Positions 60,866 to 64,000 of a stretch of DNA of 64,000 nucleotides are shown here, piece by piece. Below the pieces are notes generated by a model, which was given only the letters and a program-made list of their open reading frames with translations, made no database searches and had not been told where the DNA came from. Each line of letters begins with the position of its first letter. Position 1 is the stretch's first letter. Origin of the DNA: CAWJNF01 sp963844235 (lineage in GTDB: Bacteria > Actinomycetota > Thermoleophilia > Gaiellales > Gaiellaceae); the NCBI GenBank assembly GCA_963844235.1, contig CAWJNF010000008.1, positions 992,001-1,056,000 of the forward strand, written 5' to 3'. Position numbers and translations under genes: made by a program.

Positions 60866-61110
60866 ACGACCGGAAGCTCGATTTCGGCGCCGGGGGCGAT
60901 TCTGACGGTAGCCCCGGCCGGGAGATCGGCGCGCGCGCCCGCGAGAGCGTCGCGGTCCAGCTCGAGGGCGGAGCTCACCCGGGCGAGCGGGAAGTGCGAG
61001 CCGACGTAGGCGGGGAAACGACCCCTGTTCCGCACCCGGGCCGTGGCGCGACGCGCCGCCGGCGCGCTCGGAAGCGGCCCGTCGCCGGGGATCACCTCGC
61101 CCGGTTTCAC
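60856..61110 (-). CDS. ureB: urease beta subunit, short
   Basis: An 84-residue protein: VKPGEVIPGDGPLP then ATARVRNRGRFPAYVGSHFPLARVSSALELDRDALAGARADLPAGATVRIAPGAEIELPVVWT. It matches UreB (VGSHF segment, PAGATVRIAPG) but is shorter than the usual 100 or so residues, with the last strand trimmed. GTG 61110 overlaps the ureA stop. It overlaps the ureC start by about 10 nt. Confidence 0.85.
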   Translation of the reverse strand: MKPGEVIPGDGPLPSAPAARRATARVRNRGRFPAYVGSHFPLARVSSALELDRDALAGARADLPAGATVRIAPGAEIELPVVWT

Positions 61111-61415
61111 GCGCCAACCAGCCGCTCGAGCGGCACGAGCCGGCTGCCGTCGCCGAACACGGCCTCGACCTGATGCGGCCCCGCGAGCAGGGCGGCAACG
61201 CCCGGTAGGAGCTGGCCGGGCTGGAAGAGCCCGTGGACGCTCGCACGAGCGTCCTCGTAGGAGGCGCCGCGCCGGGCTCGCTCGAGGACCGTGTCGCATG
61301 CGAGCGCCACCGCCTCCGGATGGCTGAGCGGGACGCCGTCGGCTAGCCGCCGTCGGGCGAGCTCCGCAGCGGTGAAGACGAGCAGGCGCTCGACCTCTCT
61401 CGGCGTCAGCTGCAC
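61107..61415 (-). CDS. ureA: urease gamma subunit
   Basis: A 102-residue protein starting VQLTPREVERLLVFTAAELARRRLADGVPLSHPEAVALACDTVLERARRGASYEDARASV, the classic UreA helical fold. GTG 61415 is chosen because an AAGGTGA site lies about 9 nt upstream and the sequence begins with the family start. It forms the trimeric urease base with ureB and ureC. The gap to the upstream allantoinase-like gene is 13 nt, so all belong to one operon. Confidence 0.88.
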   Translation of the reverse strand: MQLTPREVERLLVFTAAELARRRLADGVPLSHPEAVALACDTVLERARRGASYEDARASVHGLFQPGQLLPGVAALLAGPHQVEAVFGDGSRLVPLERLVGA

Positions 61416-61428
61416 GCCCGACTCACCT

Positions 61429-62790
61429 TCACGCCGGCACCGTCTCACGCTTCGCGATCAGCTCGCCGAAGCCCGGCTCCCCGGTCACTTCGCCCTCGGC
61501 GAAGATCACGCGGCCCCGCAGGACGGTGTAGACCGGGAAGACACTCACTTCGCGGCCGTCGAAGGGCGACCACTTCTCCTGCTCGTGGTACTCGAGCTGC
61601 TGCGCGTCGATCATCCTGCTGCCGTTCGTCTCGACGACGCAGAAGTCGGCGTCGGAGCCCACCGCGATCGTGCCCTTGCGCGGGAAGAGGCCAAAGAGCC
61701 TGGCCGGCGTTGTCGAGAGCAGGCCGGCGACCTGGGCGAGCGTGACCCCCCTGCGGGCGGCCTCGGTGGCGACGAGCGGGAGCATCCCCTCGAGGCCGTT
61801 GCCGGCGCCGGGGAGCTGCGTCCAGATGTCCGCTCCGGGGATCTTCGCGAGCGGCGCGTGGTCGGAGCCCACGGTGTGCACGTGGCCCTCCGCGAGAAGC
61901 TGCCAGAGCCGCTCGACCGACTCGCTGCTGCGGCTCGGCGGGTTCCACTTGAGCCGCGTGTCCGCAGCCATGTCCTCGAGGGTCACGCAGAGGTAGTGCG
62001 GGCAGGTCTCGATCCAGACATCGGCTCCGCGTGCCCGAGCGTCGCGGACGTAGGCCACGGACTCGGGGGCCGTCACGTGCGCGATCACGGTGCGGCAACC
62101 GGTCACCTCGGCAACGAGCGCGACGCGCTGGACGGCCTCGAGCTCCGAGTACCACGGCCGCGCCTCGTCCCACGCGCCGGGGTCGGTACGACCCTCCCCC
62201 TGCAGGCGACGCGTCTCGAAGTCGACGATCTCGGCGTTCTCGCAGTGCACGACCACGGTCAGGCCCTCCTGCCTGGCTCTGCGCATGCAGTCGAGCATCT
62301 GACCGGTGTCGGCCCCGGGGTACATGCCCGGTGGGGCGACGCCGCCGGTGAAGAGCTTCAGCGCGACGATGCCTCCCTCGGCCAGCGCCGCGATGTCCTC
62401 GGGGTCGTCGCTCGGCGCCCCGCCGAACAGCGCGTAGTCGACGAGACACTCGGAGCGCACGTGGGCGAGCTTCTCCTGGAGCCGTGCGGCGGACAGGATG
62501 GGCGGCTTGTCGAGCGGCATGTCGACCACCGTCGTGATGCCGCCCTTCGCCGCCGCGCGCGTCGCGCCCCGGTAGGTCTCCCAGCCGTAGCCCCAGAAGA
62601 CGTGGAAGTGCTCGTCGATGAGCCCGGGCAGCACCGTGAGGCCGGTCGCGTCGAGGGTCTCGTCGGCGTCCAGCGGCCCGTCGGAAAGCGTCACGATCCT
62701 GCCGGCCCTGACGCCGATCGTGGCCGGCTCGATACGGCCGTCCGGCAGGAGCACCCGCCCTCCGGCTATCGCGAGGTCATGCTGCGCCAT
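61429..62790 (-). CDS. allantoinase/dihydropyrimidinase-like amidohydrolase
   Basis: A 453-residue cyclic amidohydrolase: HxH at 61/63 (DEHFHVF), carboxylated K145 (VALKLFTG), H182 (VVVHCEN), H238 (VIAHVT) and D310 (VGSDHAPL), the full binuclear metal set. The layout and the NPPSR and QLPGAGNGLEGMLPL segments match allantoinase/dihydropyrimidinase proteins. It would open a ureide or hydantoin ring, and urease downstream would release ammonia from urea. It has an AAGGAGA site and is 18 nt downstream of the hydroxyacid dehydrogenase gene. Confidence 0.9.
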   Translation of the reverse strand: MAQHDLAIAGGRVLLPDGRIEPATIGVRAGRIVTLSDGPLDADETLDATGLTVLPGLIDEHFHVFWGYGWETYRGATRAAAKGGITTVVDMPLDKPPILSAARLQEKLAHVRSECLVDYALFGGAPSDDPEDIAALAEGGIVALKLFTGGVAPPGMYPGADTGQMLDCMRRARQEGLTVVVHCENAEIVDFETRRLQGEGRTDPGAWDEARPWYSELEAVQRVALVAEVTGCRTVIAHVTAPESVAYVRDARARGADVWIETCPHYLCVTLEDMAADTRLKWNPPSRSSESVERLWQLLAEGHVHTVGSDHAPLAKIPGADIWTQLPGAGNGLEGMLPLVATEAARRGVTLAQVAGLLSTTPARLFGLFPRKGTIAVGSDADFCVVETNGSRMIDAQQLEYHEQEKWSPFDGREVSVFPVYTVLRGRVIFAEGEVTGEPGFGELIAKRETVPA

Positions 62791-62808
62791 CGGTTGACTG
62801 ATCTCCTT

Positions 62809-63633
62809 TCATGCGGCGAGCGTTCTCGGCGACGTCACGAGGTTGCGGGGCGCGCCGGCTACGAAGGCGAGAACGTTCTCGGTCAGCTCCTCGAACTGGC
62901 GCGAGAGCGCCTCCTCGGTGTGCCAGGCGATGTGAGGCGTGACGAGAGCGTTCGGCGCGCCGGCGAGCCTTGCGAGCGCCTCTGGCTCGGGCGGCTCCTT
63001 CCCGAGCACGTCGAGCACGGCGCCACCGAGGCGCCCCTCCTCGAGCATCCTGCGCACCGCCTCGTCGTCGACGATTCCCCCCCGAGCCGTGTTGACCAGG
63101 ATCGCCCCGGGCTTCATGAGCGCGAGCCGCTCGGCCGGTAGCAGGTCGCGCGTGTCGTCGGTGAGCGCGACGTTGACGGAGACGACGTCTGCGCGGGAGA
63201 GCAGGTCGTCGAGAGCGAGGTGCACGACTCCCGGAATGTTCCGCTCGTGTCGCGACCAGGCCACGACGTCCATGCCGAACGCCTGCCCGAGCTCCGCGAT
63301 GCGGAGGCCGATCGTCCCCAGGCCGACGACGCCGAGCGTCTTCCCGGCCAGCTCGAAGCCGCGGAAGCCGCGGTACTCGAAGCGGCCCGCTCGCGTCGAT
63401 TCGTACGCGTCGAAGAGACGGCGCCCGAGTGCGAGCAGCGCCCCGAACGTGAACTCGGCGACGGACTGCGTCGCCGCGGCGGGGACGACTGCGACGGCCA
63501 CGCCCTGCGCCGACGCGGCCTCGACGTCGATGTGCGAGTAGCCGGCCGTGCGCGTGGCGACGAGTCGCAGGTCGGGAAGGCGCTCGAGCACGGCGGCGTC
63601 GATCTGCGTGTACGTGTAGAGGGTGACGAGCAC
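62809..63633 (-). CDS. D-2-hydroxyacid dehydrogenase, N-terminus disrupted
   Basis: NAD-dependent dehydrogenase: LGVVGLGTIGLRIAELGQAFGMDVVAW (GxGxxG), VNVALTDDTRDLL, MKPGAILVNTARGGIVDD, and active-site Arg, Glu and His in ARGG, GGAVLDVLGKEPPE and VTPHIAWHT. Coding-like sequence continues upstream (VVDCEPEDEPLLARLRGELPT) to about 63750 without any start codon. GTG 63633 would give 274 residues, lacking the first strand of the catalytic domain. A single-base change in the C5 run near 63778-63782 would join a GTG at 63823 in another frame. The likely reaction is oxidation of glyoxylate or glycerate-like hydroxyacids. Confidence 0.8.
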   Translation of the reverse strand: MLVTLYTYTQIDAAVLERLPDLRLVATRTAGYSHIDVEAASAQGVAVAVVPAAATQSVAEFTFGALLALGRRLFDAYESTRAGRFEYRGFRGFELAGKTLGVVGLGTIGLRIAELGQAFGMDVVAWSRHERNIPGVVHLALDDLLSRADVVSVNVALTDDTRDLLPAERLALMKPGAILVNTARGGIVDDEAVRRMLEEGRLGGAVLDVLGKEPPEPEALARLAGAPNALVTPHIAWHTEEALSRQFEELTENVLAFVAGAPRNLVTSPRTLAA

Positions 63634-63839
63634 GCCGGCCGCCGCGGCGCGCGCGACGATCGCCTCGCTGTCCGGCGGGCCGAAGCTGACGCTCGTGGGT
63701 AGCTCGCCCCTGAGCCGGGCCAGGAGCGGCTCGTCCTCGGGCTCGCAGTCGACGACAGCGGCGGCGGTCGTCCGGGTGGGGGATGCCGCGTCCGTGGGCG
63801 GAGAATATCGGCGCTCGCCACGCTCTCTGTGGCCAGCAG

Positions 63840-63869
63840 AAGGAGGGGCGCCGCTGGGCGCCCCTCCTT
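63840..63869 (-). terminator. strong hairpin, probable terminator of the gene at the right edge
   Basis: A 13-bp perfect stem (AAGGAGGGGCGCC and its complement) with a GCTG loop, about 25 nt after the stop of the partial gene at 63894 on the minus strand. No long T-tract follows. It is distinct from the GTAGGGGCC family. Confidence 0.6.
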
Positions 63870-63893
63870 GGCCGGGCTCGATGACGTCGATGT

Positions 63894-64000
63894 CTACTTC
63901 GCGACCGTGATCGTCTCCACGTCTACCGTCGTTCCCGTCACGATGTCGGACGTCATGCTCGCGATGAGCGCGACCGCTCCGAGCCGGTTGCGGGCGATCG
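63894..64000 (-). CDS. partial C-terminus of an unidentified protein
   Basis: About 35 codons ending at TAG (63894-63896): IARNRLGAVALIASMTSDIVTGTTVDVETITVAK. The end is compatible with the last residues of a sugar- or nucleoside-binding lipoprotein or similar, but there is too little sequence to classify. Transcription stops at the hairpin at 63840-63869. Confidence 0.4.
   Translation of the reverse strand, partial: IARNRLGAVALIASMTSDIVTGTTVDVETITVAK

Noticed and set aside
1..64000. Phage, IS element or integrative island
   Set aside because: No transposase, integrase, attachment repeats or shift in base composition or codon use was noticed.

Overview
This is a GC-rich chromosomal window with frequent GTG starts, dense overlapping genes and about 60 protein genes. 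There is no rRNA, tRNA, CRISPR array, integrase or transposase. Protein types and codon use suggest an actinomycete-like bacterium, most plausibly Thermoleophilia (Gaiellales-like); that placement is inference. At least eleven genes start 6-10 nt after a TANNNT-like -10 box, so leaderless or near-leaderless mRNAs seem common. Five genes carry clean single-base frameshifts that restore one conserved protein when corrected, and a sixth lacks a start codon. This pattern fits residual assembly errors better than real decay.

Layout. 1-6 kb: housekeeping (tatD fragment, metG, M23-like protein, rsmI, LCP protein, FmdB-type protein). 6-11 kb: three polytopic GT-C-like membrane proteins. 11-16 kb: aminotransferase, Nif3-like, DedA, cyclase, nucleotidyltransferase and lytic transglycosylase genes. 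16-19 kb: an operon of a racemase-like protein without catalytic cysteines, a cupin and a DUF1116 protein. 19-22 kb: propeller protein, EamA transporter, methyltransferase, DUF3303 protein.

22-37 kb is the most interesting part: a catabolic region. A racemase-like protein plus CoA-transferase operon, a quinone-oxidoreductase-hyuA-hyuB-gntR operon, and a divergent citE-maoC-mmgE/prpD-acyl-CoA dehydrogenase operon share a short palindromic operator (ATGTCTGACAT type). The operator lies inside the -35/-10 spacer of two near-consensus promoters and just downstream of a third. The likely repressor is the FCD-type GntR protein encoded at the end of the hyu operon. Chemically this suggests opening of a cyclic amide, CoA activation, dehydrogenation, hydration and aldol-type cleavage; the substrate is unknown.

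38-46 kb: a sugar ABC transporter (ATPase, lipoprotein, two permeases, one with a Cna-B/SdrD-like domain inserted in an extracytoplasmic loop), then a flavoprotein, a beta-helix membrane protein and an acyl-CoA dehydrogenase. 46-53 kb: a MoaD-like/BNR-repeat gene pair, a giant tandem cyclase-AAA-TPR protein and a secreted Ig-like protein. 53-59 kb: leuA with a cupin, then a second GntR/citE/CoA-transferase module with a cysteine hydrolase. 59-64 kb: a minus-strand operon of 2-hydroxyacid dehydrogenase, allantoinase-like amidohydrolase and divergent ureABC without accessory genes.

A family of about 13 short palindromes (GTAGGGGCC... with a 9-bp stem) is scattered through the window. At six loci the TAG inside the element is the stop codon of the gene reading into it.
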